A DNA stretch of 64,000 nt, from positions 63,795,729 through 63,859,728 of the forward strand of contig CM067298.1 of the NCBI GenBank assembly GCA_034231615.1, given 5' to 3'. The translations under genes were made by a program, and so were the position numbers. Position 1 is the stretch's first letter. Every line of letters starts with the position of its first letter. The notes beneath the pieces were generated by a model that saw only the letters and a program-made list of their open reading frames with translations, was not told the DNA's origin and did not search any database. Of this stretch, positions 55,005 to 64,000 are shown one piece after another. This stretch comes from Meghimatium bilineatum. Taxonomy: Eukaryota > Mollusca > Gastropoda > Stylommatophora > Philomycidae.

Positions 55005-56000
55005 TCATCATCATCATAAATGATGCAACAGACCTCCAACATTCCCTGTCTCTTGTTTTGGTGGTGCACTCTGCTAGACTGTAATCAGTCCATCGTGAGA
55101 TGCTACTCTCCCACTTCTATCTCTGCCTACCTCTTGCTAGCTCCCTTTTGACTTTACCCTCAAGTAAGGTAGTGAATGAGGTGCCATGTCTTTTAAAGTG
55201 ACCAAAGTATTTTTTTGCTTGATCGTTATTTCTCATTGTAATTCTTTCTTCATATTAAGTGTTTTAAGAACCTCTTTGTTTATTTTCTTGCATTGATGTT
55301 CTCCTTATTATTCTATATACCCACATCCCAAAGGCATAAATTATATCTTTTAATTTGTTTAGTGTCCGTATTTCTGAGCCATACAGTAATATAGGATAGA
55401 TGTAACATTTTATAATTCTCATTTTTAACTTATTTATAAATTGTATAGATGTTACTATTTTCCTCAAAACATTGAAGGTACTTTTAGCCATTCCTATTCT
55501 CCTTTTAATTTCTGTTTCACATCTGCCGTAATGTGTGACTATTTCTCCAAAATATTGATAATGTTTTTGTTTGTTGTAGTTTCTTTCCGTGTATATTTAT
55601 GTTCAGATCTTGTTCTTCTGTGTCTTTGCTGATTAAAAGTTTTTTTTGTTTTTTTTTTTATTTGTGTTGGATATTAATATCCAGTACCTATTGTTTACCT
55701 GATTTATTGACTTGATCTATTAGTCTTTGTAGCTCACTTTCTGCTAAAAGAACAGTGTCATCTGCATATCTAAGGTTGTTTATTATACTCCCACTGATAT
55801 TGAGTCATGGCATTCCTTCTATATATTTAAAGATATTCTCTGTGTAGATATTAAATAGGCTTGGTGATAAAATGCATCCTTGTCTTATCCCTCTTCAAAT
55901 TTCTATGTATGGTGAGTAGCTTTTTTCACACCTTATTGATGTAGTTTGTTCCAAATATATAAGTATTTGTAATCATTTTGATGTCTTTTCCATCTATGCC
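55005..56000 (-). mobile_element. LINE-A, reverse transcriptase remnant to 3' end
   Basis: The minus-strand reading, mixed frames, gives LRYADDTVLLAESELQRLI with an intact YADD box (about 55780-55720), INKLKMRIIKCYIYPILLYG, SEIRTLNKL, CGY-RIIRRTSMQENK and KEVLKTLNMKKEL, then RHD-L and TTKTRDRECWRSVAS with a (GAT)n tail near 55010. A single long copy with many frameshifts. Confidence 0.85.
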
Positions 56001-56509
56001 TATTTATTGAAGACATTTGATTAATTTTTCATGTTGGAAATTACTTCACGCAAGCTGTAATCCAACGTTTCCTTCTTAAACATACAGCTTGACCACAGAA
56101 GTTTATTCTAATGGCCGCACTGGTCTTGGCAATATCTTGTTTTTAGTGTTAACACTATCCTTAGATAACGATACTTGATTTGGTTTGGTAATTTTTGCTT
56201 CTGCGACGCATGAGTTTTCTCTTCCATTCTAAGCCTTGCTTCTGAGACGCACGGACCCGTCACTCGCTTGAAAACAACTGTATACATAAATTTGGTGCTC
56301 TTGAACCTTTCGGGATCAATTAGCGGCAGTCGTATGGATATCATGTTGTTCCATCATTTCTATCTTTGTTGTCTCGTTTCACGTGTATTTGGATGTGTTT
56401 TTATATTTTATGTTTGTGTTGTTTCAACTCTAACCTAGTTCCAACCCTTCTGGATAATCTTCACATTTATCTCTGCTATGAGAACGTCCATAGTGCCAAT
56501 TTTACTCAT
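56001..56509. other. Unassigned; holds part of a dispersed repeat
   Basis: On the minus strand, 56205-56300 reads TACAGTTGTTTTCAAGCGAG, TGACGGGTCCGT and AGAAGCAAGGCTTA. It parallels plus-strand 59020-59090 (GTAGCTGTTCTCAAGCGCAA, TACGGGTCCGG, AGAAGCACGACTTA). Element unknown. Confidence 0.5.
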
Positions 56510-56720
56510 CGATTTTTGTGTGTGTGTATGTAGTCTTGATTAAGGGCTTTCGTAGAAACGTCGATTAGTGTAATATTGTGTGTGTTTCCAGTTATTAGCA
56601 CAATTTCATTACCTAGTTCCAAACTCTTCCTCACTTACTCTCCTTTCATTCCGTCGCTAACACTAGAGATAACGTTACCGGTCAGTTTAAAATGTAAGTC
56701 ACAAGGTCTAGAGAATAGAT
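56510..56720 (+). repeat. Dispersed repeat, copy 1
   Basis: AACGTCGATTAGTGTAATAT, TGTGTGTGTTTCCAGTTATTAG and TTACCTAGTTCCAAACTCTT correspond to 57670-57790 (ATGTCGATTTGTGTGTG, TGTGTGTTTCCAGTGATTAG). The nature of the element is unknown. Confidence 0.55.
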
Positions 56721-56739
56721 TTCACTTATATGGGGGCTT

Positions 56740-56935
56740 CTACATATGTACTCAGTCCCTGTAAACTATACGGCACGATGCTTGTCCCTAGAGTACCACT
56801 CATAGCATGTACTCCCTAGCTACAAGCGATAATCACAAGTGATATTGGAAAACAAAAATAATTTTGTAAACAAGACGACACAAGTCGAATTCGAACCCTT
56901 GACCTTAGGGCTAACTGGAAGTTAACCCGATCAGT
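56740..56935 (-). mobile_element. SINE-2 copy with a consensus B box
   Basis: CTACAAGCGATAATCACAAG and TTTGTAAACAAGACGACACA match the family body. On the minus strand GGGTTCGAATTC (56887-56898) is a textbook pol III B box. The best SINE-2 head in the window. Confidence 0.78.
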
Positions 56936-57654
56936 TCACAAAAAGTGTTCTGAACATTTAATTTTAAAACAATTAAGTCTCTTCACAGCATAGTCATGTG
57001 GACTCATCCTTAATAATCCTTCTATCGTGATAATATTCGATTTTTCTCGAGGAAAAGCCATTTGTTGACCAATTTATTTCTTACGCTGAAAAATCTTAAC
57101 GACAGTTTGCAAATATCGTAACCTTATGGATAACGAAGTTAAGTAAGCCAGCAGACATTACACTTGCGTCCTTTTGTGGCATACCCCTATACGGTGGGGA
57201 ATGTTAGGTGTGCCATTACTACAAATGGATCAACAGATCTGACACAGTAATTATGAAATAATTGGTCAATAGGTATATGCCAATCTCCGAGTAGGACATG
57301 ATGATCCTGTGAAACTTCTTCAAAGGAATGCTTAAGTAAAGTCCTAAACATGCATCCATAAAATCCCTAGCACACCCATGACTTTCAGACAACAAACGTT
57401 GTACAAGTTAGGATGCCACCTCAGTTACTTGAGGAAGATATGTGCTTTTGTCAGAAAGGCCGTCGTAAACTGCTTGCTCTCAGCTAAAGGGATTACTTCA
57501 TCACCATCATATTCTTCCTCTTCTTCAATCAACTACATCGTCAATTACACTACAATCATTCTTGTCATTTACACATTTTTCTAGACCATGTGTACTTCAG
57601 TGTGTCTTGTTCCTGCTCGCTATTTTTGTAATGTATATGTGTATGAATTCTTCA
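56936..57654. other. Unassigned sequence
   Basis: No feature is recognised. Confidence 0.45.
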
Positions 57655-57800
57655 TAAACTCTTTTTCGTCAAAATGTCGATTTGTGTGTGTGTGTGAGAT
57701 TATGTGTGTTTCCAGTGATTAGAAAAAGTGCATTACTTTGTTTAAAGCTTTACGAATTACACTACAAGTTTTACACTAATCAAATAGTCTCTCCTTCCGT
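57655..57800 (+). repeat. Dispersed repeat, copy 2
   Basis: See 56510-56720. Includes a (TG)n run at 57683-57697. Confidence 0.55.
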
Positions 57801-58664
57801 TGTGAATTATTTTACATTATTTATATTTTTAATTTCTCTCTTTGTCTTCCTATGTCTTTTCTCCCTTGATCTTTCCGGTGGTTACTAAATTATCACATAA
57901 TTTCCATTCAATCCTCAATAGTAAAGAAATTACCAAAAAAATTAGTATGCCCTAAAAATCATGATTATGTGTTTATAATTTTGCCATAATTTGTTGTTTT
58001 ACTCCAGTATCTCTGTGAGATTAATTCTACATCAATTTTCTTGTTGTCTGTCCATGGAATTTACATCATTATTCTTAAAAATCACATCTCAGTTTGCCTC
58101 CAGTTTATCTTGGGCACTTTTGTTTACTTTTCATGCTTCGCTTCCTTGAAGAAAAAGTGGCTCAATATAACATACTACTATTACTATGAATCACTGTACC
58201 AAATTACTAGTAAATGGACTGCCATTAGAGCTTTTTTTCGCAATGACTTCACCGTTGTCTGTAAAAATTTACTCGTTAATTGATCAACTGTAGAGTAATT
58301 TAATTGATTTCTTCCTGTTCCCCACCCTTGCCTACCAGCTTTCACTTCACGGCAGATCATGTTAGTCTGTAGAATATGTGTCTTAAACAGCTGAGTTAGG
58401 CTTAATATCGCAGTGTTTCTGAAGATGTTCATGACGGAAAGAGTTACTGTCTATCCTGATTTATGTATATGTATTCAACTAAGTCACTCCTTCAAGGCAG
58501 TAGATACATATTCTAAGAGTTTCCTTTCCTTTTATAAAAGAGGTGTTTTCTTCATTTCTGAGAGATTTTTTGGTGTCTTGTTTGGGAACACTACGGGAAA
58601 GAGGGAATTTGCTCGTATTTGGCTTCCTTCTCAGTATTAAATGATCGATAATATGTACTTACTG
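57801..58664. other. Unassigned AT-rich sequence
   Basis: Short T-rich frames only. Confidence 0.45.
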
Positions 58665-58810
58665 CGCAAAACTTAAATCCAACAGGCAAATCCAGGAATA
58701 GGGTAATGAAAGTTTGTTAATCACTCAAGATACACATTATAATATGCACAAATGGACGTTTCTACCAACAGGCCTTTATCAAGACACAAATTAAAACACA
58801 ATTAACACAT
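58665..58810 (+). repeat. Dispersed repeat related to the foldback element
   Basis: The left part matches 32935-33045. The right part (GACGTTTCTACCAACAGG then CCTTTATCAAGACACAAAT) matches the arms of 46239-46684, including the preceding ATTATAATATGCACAAAT. It links the two repeats into one family. Confidence 0.65.
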
Positions 58811-59019
58811 ACAACAGAAAATGGACAAAAAGGATATGGACGTTCAAATCGACATGTTTAATATAGTCTGACCAGAAGAAGTGAAACGACACCAGACAGG
58901 GAAAATAGAAAAATGACTACATACATGTGATCCAAAACAAACAAAAACTATGGAACAACGAGAATCACACATGAGACAGGCGCTCAGTAATGCCGTCGGG
59001 TTTAAGAGTGACATATTGG

Positions 59020-59295
59020 TAAATGTAGCTGTTCTCAAGCGCAATACGGGTCCGGTCGTCAGAGAAGCACGACTTAATGGCCGTAACCTGAATGTCATGG
59101 GAGCTCCCATGGCCCGTGTCATTGAAGGTACCGAGTTCGATCCTCGCCACAGGTAATTGTGTATCCCGACCGTTCAGAAAGCAATGGCAAACTACTGAAC
59201 GTATTTCTATTGTCTAAAAAATCACCATAGCCAAAAAATGCTTGGTTGATGGATACGACCTGAATAGGATACGCTAATAAAAGAACAAACATAAA
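59020..59295 (+). mobile_element. SINE-P copy with upstream shared block
   Basis: B-box-like ACCGAGTTCGATCCTCGCC (59130-59148), then CCGTTCAGAAAGCAATGGCA and CTGAATAGGATACGCTA as in 8485-8685. The block just upstream (59020-59090) is shared with 56205-56300. Confidence 0.7.
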
Positions 59296-59449
59296 AGTAT
59301 GTTTCAGTTGAAAAGACTACCGGATTGGTTGATTTGACCTTCTCAACCCAAAAAAAGGTAATAGAATGGTTTATATTGCTACTAATGCTGGAAATTTAGT
59401 CAACCAGGGAATAGGAAGACCACAGTGTCTGGGGTAGTCACGGCAGGTG

Positions 59450-59705
59450 CAGTGTTCTGTATTACATTCCTCATCCACTTGTCTGGACTAGTACATTGTT
59501 CTGTATTACATTCTACGTACACTTGCCTGGACTAGCACATTGTTCTGTATTACATTCCTCATCCACTTGTCTGGACTAGTACATTGTTCTGTATTACATT
59601 CCTCATCCACTTGTCTGGACTAGTACATTGTTCTGTATTACATTCTACATACACTTGCCTGGACTAGTCGAAGCAAGCAGTGTTATGTATCACTTTCTAT
59701 ATACA
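59450..59705. repeat. 44-bp minisatellite, about 6 copies
   Basis: TTCTGTATTACATTCCTCAT and CCACTTGTCTGGACTAGTAC; starts at 59455 and 59499. Two sub-types (CCTCATCC or CTACRTAC) alternate. Confidence 0.94.
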
Positions 59706-59984
59706 CTTGTCACATCACGTGCATATAAGCTTTTTTTTAGAGTCTACCTTTCAACCTTGTTCGCACAACTTTGCATTCGTTGCAACAATATGTCATGGTG
59801 AGTGGTGTGGTTATGTACAATAATAGTCGACCATCACAGACGATGACAACAATTTCATACTTGTGTTATTTCATATCTCCGGTGTGTGTGCCACAATAAC
59901 TGAAAATTCTAATCCTAGCATATAATCCAATGCCACATTTGGGGCACTATATTGGCCATCTGTGCCCTTATTTTTCTGACTTAT

Positions 59985-60280
59985 CGGACATCACATTTTA
60001 TCTGGGTCTATGAGATGTGATGCTTCTCGGCTATGCAAGCACCCTCGCTGATGTTGCTGTACCACAAAGGACGATTCTGAACAACAGACTCCCAGGATGT
60101 GGCATTGATGTTCAAGCTACCTATGGACACTGAATGAGTGAGCACTTTGAAGGTTTCTTCTGTGACCGGCCAGATAATTTTTCTTGCAATAATCCAGTTT
60201 CTCGCTACAACTGGAAATTGATAGTCCCCATTTGAGTATTTATATAACTTGAAAGGACAGACCGAGGGCATTGGATGTTG
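59985..60280 (-). mobile_element. LINE-L C-terminal fragment
   Basis: Open minus frame: FKLYKYSNGDYQFPVVARNW, then SVSIGSLNINATSWESVVQN and RPLWYSNISEGACIAEKHHI. The SL-N-ATSWE--AQ-R--WR--I-KGA---E block is a recurrent LINE carboxyl end in many animals. Only the last about 90 residues remain. Confidence 0.75.
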
Positions 60281-60984
60281 GTAGACCTGGCTGGACCATG
60301 CTTATTTGTTCAGGAGTAATTGCTCATCTCCATAACAAGGGGCTCTTCTTGGTGAGGACTTAAAGGTTTAAACATACATACAGTGAGCTAACTGTATATA
60401 GTTATCATGCATGTACTCAAAGAGATCCCATGGAAGAAATATCTCCTTTGTTCAACTAAAGTGTGAGCAACAGGGCACTATCATTTCAAATTCTAATTTA
60501 CGACTGAGTCGGAAAGAATAGGAATTCATCTGAAACTTGTACCATTTAGGCTCTCTCTTCTATCTCTAGAAAAGTATTTTCCTTATTGAATGGTGAAAAA
60601 AATGTGCACTTAAAACTTCCACAGTTCAGGGGAAACTCATTACTGACTTCTTCAGAGATAATGTATCATTACTCATAAGATCATCACTGTCTCAAAATTC
60701 AGTACGCATTATCTTCTCCCTTTCTGCAACAGCAGTCATCTGTCATCTTAAAAACTATGCTTGAGGCTTCAAGATATTTCGTCATACCCTTCTACTCTTT
60801 TTTGAGTTGTGCAATTTTCATTCCAGAGTTTCATATAACAAAATTTAAATTAACATAATGGATGAAATAATTTTTAAAACGTTGTTTACAAACCCCATTC
60901 CTGATTTTGACTACCAACGAGGGACACGGAGTTTATTAGTCATTTCCGTGCAACGGGGTGATGCTTTCCCTTTCATCTCAAAAT
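60281..60984. other. Unassigned sequence
   Basis: Nothing is recognised. Confidence 0.45.
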
Positions 60985-61360
60985 GTATTTCTTCTTCTTC
61001 TTCTTCGTCGCACGCCTTGCGGCGGACCCGCTGAAAGCATTCCGCTGACCGTCCTGAGAAGGACGTATGAGGGTGATCTGCGTTTTGTCATGTTTTACAG
61101 AAAGCTGCGTTGTCTGCTCCTTTCGACCTGACACATCCGTCTTCAGTCAGCATTTTTTGGGCCGGGTGGGCATTACCGTATTTTCGATCCCTAGTACTTG
61201 GTCAGGCTACAGCAGGGTTGCTGCACTCCTGTTTCCAGGCCCACTGCGTGGAAGTGTACTGAGGATCTTGACCAGCTGTGGTTCGCTGACCCTGATGCTC
61301 GACCAGCTATGGAGCGCCGATCGGTGCACTCTGGTGTGCATGTCATCTCTGGGCCCCAAA
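60985..61360 (-). mobile_element. GC-richer SINE-like element, related to SINE-M core
   Basis: Starts with a TTCTTCTTCTTCTTC run (a GAA tail on minus), as SINE-M does, and has CCTGACACATCCGTCTTCAG (61128-61147), the SINE-M central word. It then differs: GGGCCGGGTGGGCATTACCG, TGTTTCCAGGCCCACTGCGT and GTTCGCTGACCCTGATGC, the last two found in altered form at 51170-51240. Probably a SINE sub-family with a different 5' half. Confidence 0.55.
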
Positions 61361-61400
61361 ATGTATTTGAAATGCAGAGGCGAGGGTACATGAAATTTTC

Positions 61401-62314
61401 TCAAGAGCAATTTTAGGTTACAGATGACCGCATGCTGAGTCTGAAAAGTAGCACATCATATCAACCACTAGGCAACAATATACTCTCACTAGATAAAATA
61501 TCAATACAGTGATGTAGATTTCCTCTCGAGGAAGCCCCATACTATTTAATCGGTACTAATATGTTTCACTTTGTGGCGCAATATCCAGAGAACACAGAAC
61601 TTGGCAAAAGAACTTTGCACATCACGCTAAATGAAATCAGATGAACAACAGCCCTGACCATGGTCATATCTGCCACCGTGAACGCTGTACACTAGCTATG
61701 ATCATGCGACAAAAGAGGTGGTGAAAATCAACTCTATGCGGGATGTGACATTTCCGCAGGAGAAATATAAAATCAAGCAAATAATTGTATGTTAGGCTTG
61801 CACAATTCGAGATCCCTTTACAATGGCGGGGAATGCATAACTTTCTGCCCACAAACGTCCCACTGACTTTGGTCCGGAGCTGGGCTGGTATGGACCACTG
61901 TGAGATAATTAGCAGGGAAGCAAAAGCTCTGTATTCATCATTGCGTATTGAGACAATTAGGAAAGTCATAAAACCTCTAAAATGTACCCCCTCTTAGAAA
62001 AAGAACTCTAGAGCATTACACACCAATGACAGTTGAAATCGTTTGGGTATGAAATAATAACGGAAAAACAATTCCATTGCACATAGAAAGAAAAATATAA
62101 GCTCTTGTAATTATTAGATATCAGAGCAACAAATAACTTACAGTTGGCTATTTGAGTTAATGTGAGTATTGTGTGTATTGCCACTAGCTGGTCACTCTAG
62201 TATTCAGAAATTTAATTTAGTGTGATTTTCTTACGAAGCAAAGGAATTTTAGAGATTAAAGTTGACTCATATCCAGTCCTCGTGTGTAATGTCTGTTTAT
62301 CCCACAATTTGTCA
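61401..62314. other. Unassigned; partner of dispersed repeat at 3330-3500
   Basis: 61890-62030 shares CTAAAATGTACCCCCTCTTAG and AGCATTACACACC words with 3430-3490. No other feature. Confidence 0.45.
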
Positions 62315-62530
62315 ATTCATCATCATCAAATGCCGTAACAGCTGCAATAGCCTCTAACATCCTGTCTCTTGTTTTGGTGGTGCACTCTGCTAGGCTGTAA
62401 CCTGTCCTTCATGTAATGTTACTCTCCCATTTGTATGTCTGCCAACCTCTTGCTCGCTTCCCTATGACTTTCCCCTCAAGTAAGGTCATCAATAAGGTAT
62501 CATGTCTTTTAATATGTCCAAAATAAACAT
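62315..62530 (-). mobile_element. LINE-A fragment
   Basis: The minus-strand reading gives FGHIKRHDTLLMTLLEGKVI, GKRARGWQTYKWESNIT, then a frameshift into the last blocks and a (GAT)n tail at 62318-62328. Confidence 0.8.
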
Positions 62531-62789
62531 TAAAAATTTTGAGACCATTGTCCATTAGAAAACCTGAGTAGATTGCATGTCTGTATATTGATGCGTCTTT
62601 CTTATGGAAACTTCGTAGCACGTCATCAATACAATTATTTTTTTCCTACCATTCTTGCTTCTTGTGTGTGTGTGTGTGTATTTATGGTTTGTTATTTGTA
62701 TATATACATGTGCCCTTAGTAGTTGGAAGGGAACCAGTGATGTACTGTGCAGCACTGGGAAGAGGGATACTACAAACACTGGTTGAGGC
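62531..62789. other. Unassigned, with (TG)n at 62662-62679
   Basis: No other feature. Confidence 0.5.
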
Positions 62790-63585
<796 letters not shown>

Positions 63586-63589
63586 ACAG

Positions 63590-63785
63590 ATTTTCTAGGT
63601 AGACCAAATGTAGACCAAGAAACGGTGGATAGAAAACATTAAGATAACCTTGGAACAAACATGGACTAAATGCAACCTAGGCGACACATCTGGCCTTGAA
63701 ACGACAGCTTAAGATACCACCACTACGCTAAACGGCAAGTGTTAATGTGATCAACAATCATTCACCTGGGGATAGACAATAGACA
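63590..63785 (+). mobile_element. LINE-C 3' end fragment
   Basis: GTAGACCAAGAAACGGTGGA, TAGAAAACATTAAGATAACC, CACCACTACGCTAAACGGC and GATCAACAATCATTCACCTG match 11715-11880 in order, ending in the GATAGACAATAGACA tail. It abuts a reverse transcriptase fragment. Confidence 0.8.
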
Positions 63786-64000
63786 GATTTTCAAGGCCTT
63801 AGAGAGAGTAGATAGACAATAACAATGGAAACACTATCAATATATGGAGTACCAGAACATTTAATTAATATATGCAAAGGCATTTACACTAATATCCAAT
63901 GTGAAGTAAGAACAAGCACAGGCTTGTTCAATAAATTGCAAAATCATCCGTGTGTTCGACAAGGGTGTCCTATTCCCCATACTTTTATAACATATGTCGA
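63786..64000 (+). mobile_element. LINE reverse transcriptase fragment, runs off the window
   Basis: GATTTTCAAGGCCTTAGAGA and GAGTAGATAGACAA are a decayed DFSKAFDRVDRQ motif. The translation then gives METLSIYGVPEHLINICKGI, YTNIQCEVRTSTGLFNKL and CVRQGCPIPHTF, i.e. reverse transcriptase motifs A to B. The catalytic YADD would lie beyond 64000. The strand and end-to-end junction with LINE-C suggest nested insertion. Confidence 0.75.

Overview
This window is non-coding, repeat-dominated DNA from an animal nuclear genome. I find no credible host gene, exon, rRNA or bona fide tRNA gene. It has no bacterial features. It does have non-LTR retrotransposon (LINE) debris, tRNA-derived SINEs, cut-and-paste DNA transposons, many minisatellites and long (TA)n tracts. 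A mollusc, possibly a cephalopod, is my best guess. The basis is a SINE core resembling the mollusc/metazoan 'Meta'-type domain (GTCGTAARAGGCGACTAA), plus RNase H LINE tails of a kind I associate with molluscs. This is a low-confidence inference from memory.

Names used here: LINE-A (GHIKRHDTLL...RGRQRYKWESNIT, (GAT)n tail), LINE-B (RRWSYIGHVLRSD), LINE-C (KWFGHLMRRNP...RKRWIENI, GACAATA tail), LINE-D (KWFSHFSRLP...YRHNGY, (TA)n tail), LINE-E (YGCESWT...VVPLRP end), LINE-F (RHLKRHDG...AERLAQDR), LINE-H (RNase H: GNERADLLA...EHLWECP), and single-copy types G, I, J, K and L. SINE-M is the Meta-like SINE with a (GAA)n tail. SINE-1, SINE-2 and SINE-P have tRNA-like promoter boxes.

Layout. 0-5 kb: 45-bp, 43-bp and 23-bp minisatellites with LINE-F and LINE-H tails. 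5-10 kb: LINE-B, LINE-A and LINE-I fragments, a SINE-M with a perfect 12-bp target-site duplication (TSD), a decayed LINE-H, a SINE-P, and a 407-bp hAT element with a perfect 8-bp TSD. 10-16.7 kb: SINE-1, a LINE-C with recognisable reverse transcriptase, a pogo-like miniature element, a dead Tc1 element, and the most interesting object. That object is a complete 2,370-bp IS630/Tc1/mariner-type transposon with a 422-aa intact transposase, 32-bp perfect terminal inverted repeats and TA TSDs. 16.7-25 kb: a 100-N gap, a LINE-C nested in LINE-J (11-bp TSD), LINE-A, and a 43-bp minisatellite split by a young LINE-E. 25-36.5 kb: SINE-2s, LINE-D and LINE-E, minisatellites, and a dead relative of the transposon broken by a SINE-M. 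36.5-46.7 kb: a 24-bp satellite with higher-order structure, a SINE-M between 155-bp/272-bp direct repeats, more minisatellites, and a foldback element. 47-64 kb: LINE-F, LINE-H, LINE-D, LINE-A and LINE-L fragments, a GC-richer island, SINEs, (TA)n/(GA)n tracts, and a LINE reverse transcriptase running off the right edge.

The only gene that looks functional is the transposase at 14941-16209 (minus strand). Everything else is best read as nested transposition and tandem-repeat growth, and several insertions can be ordered in time.
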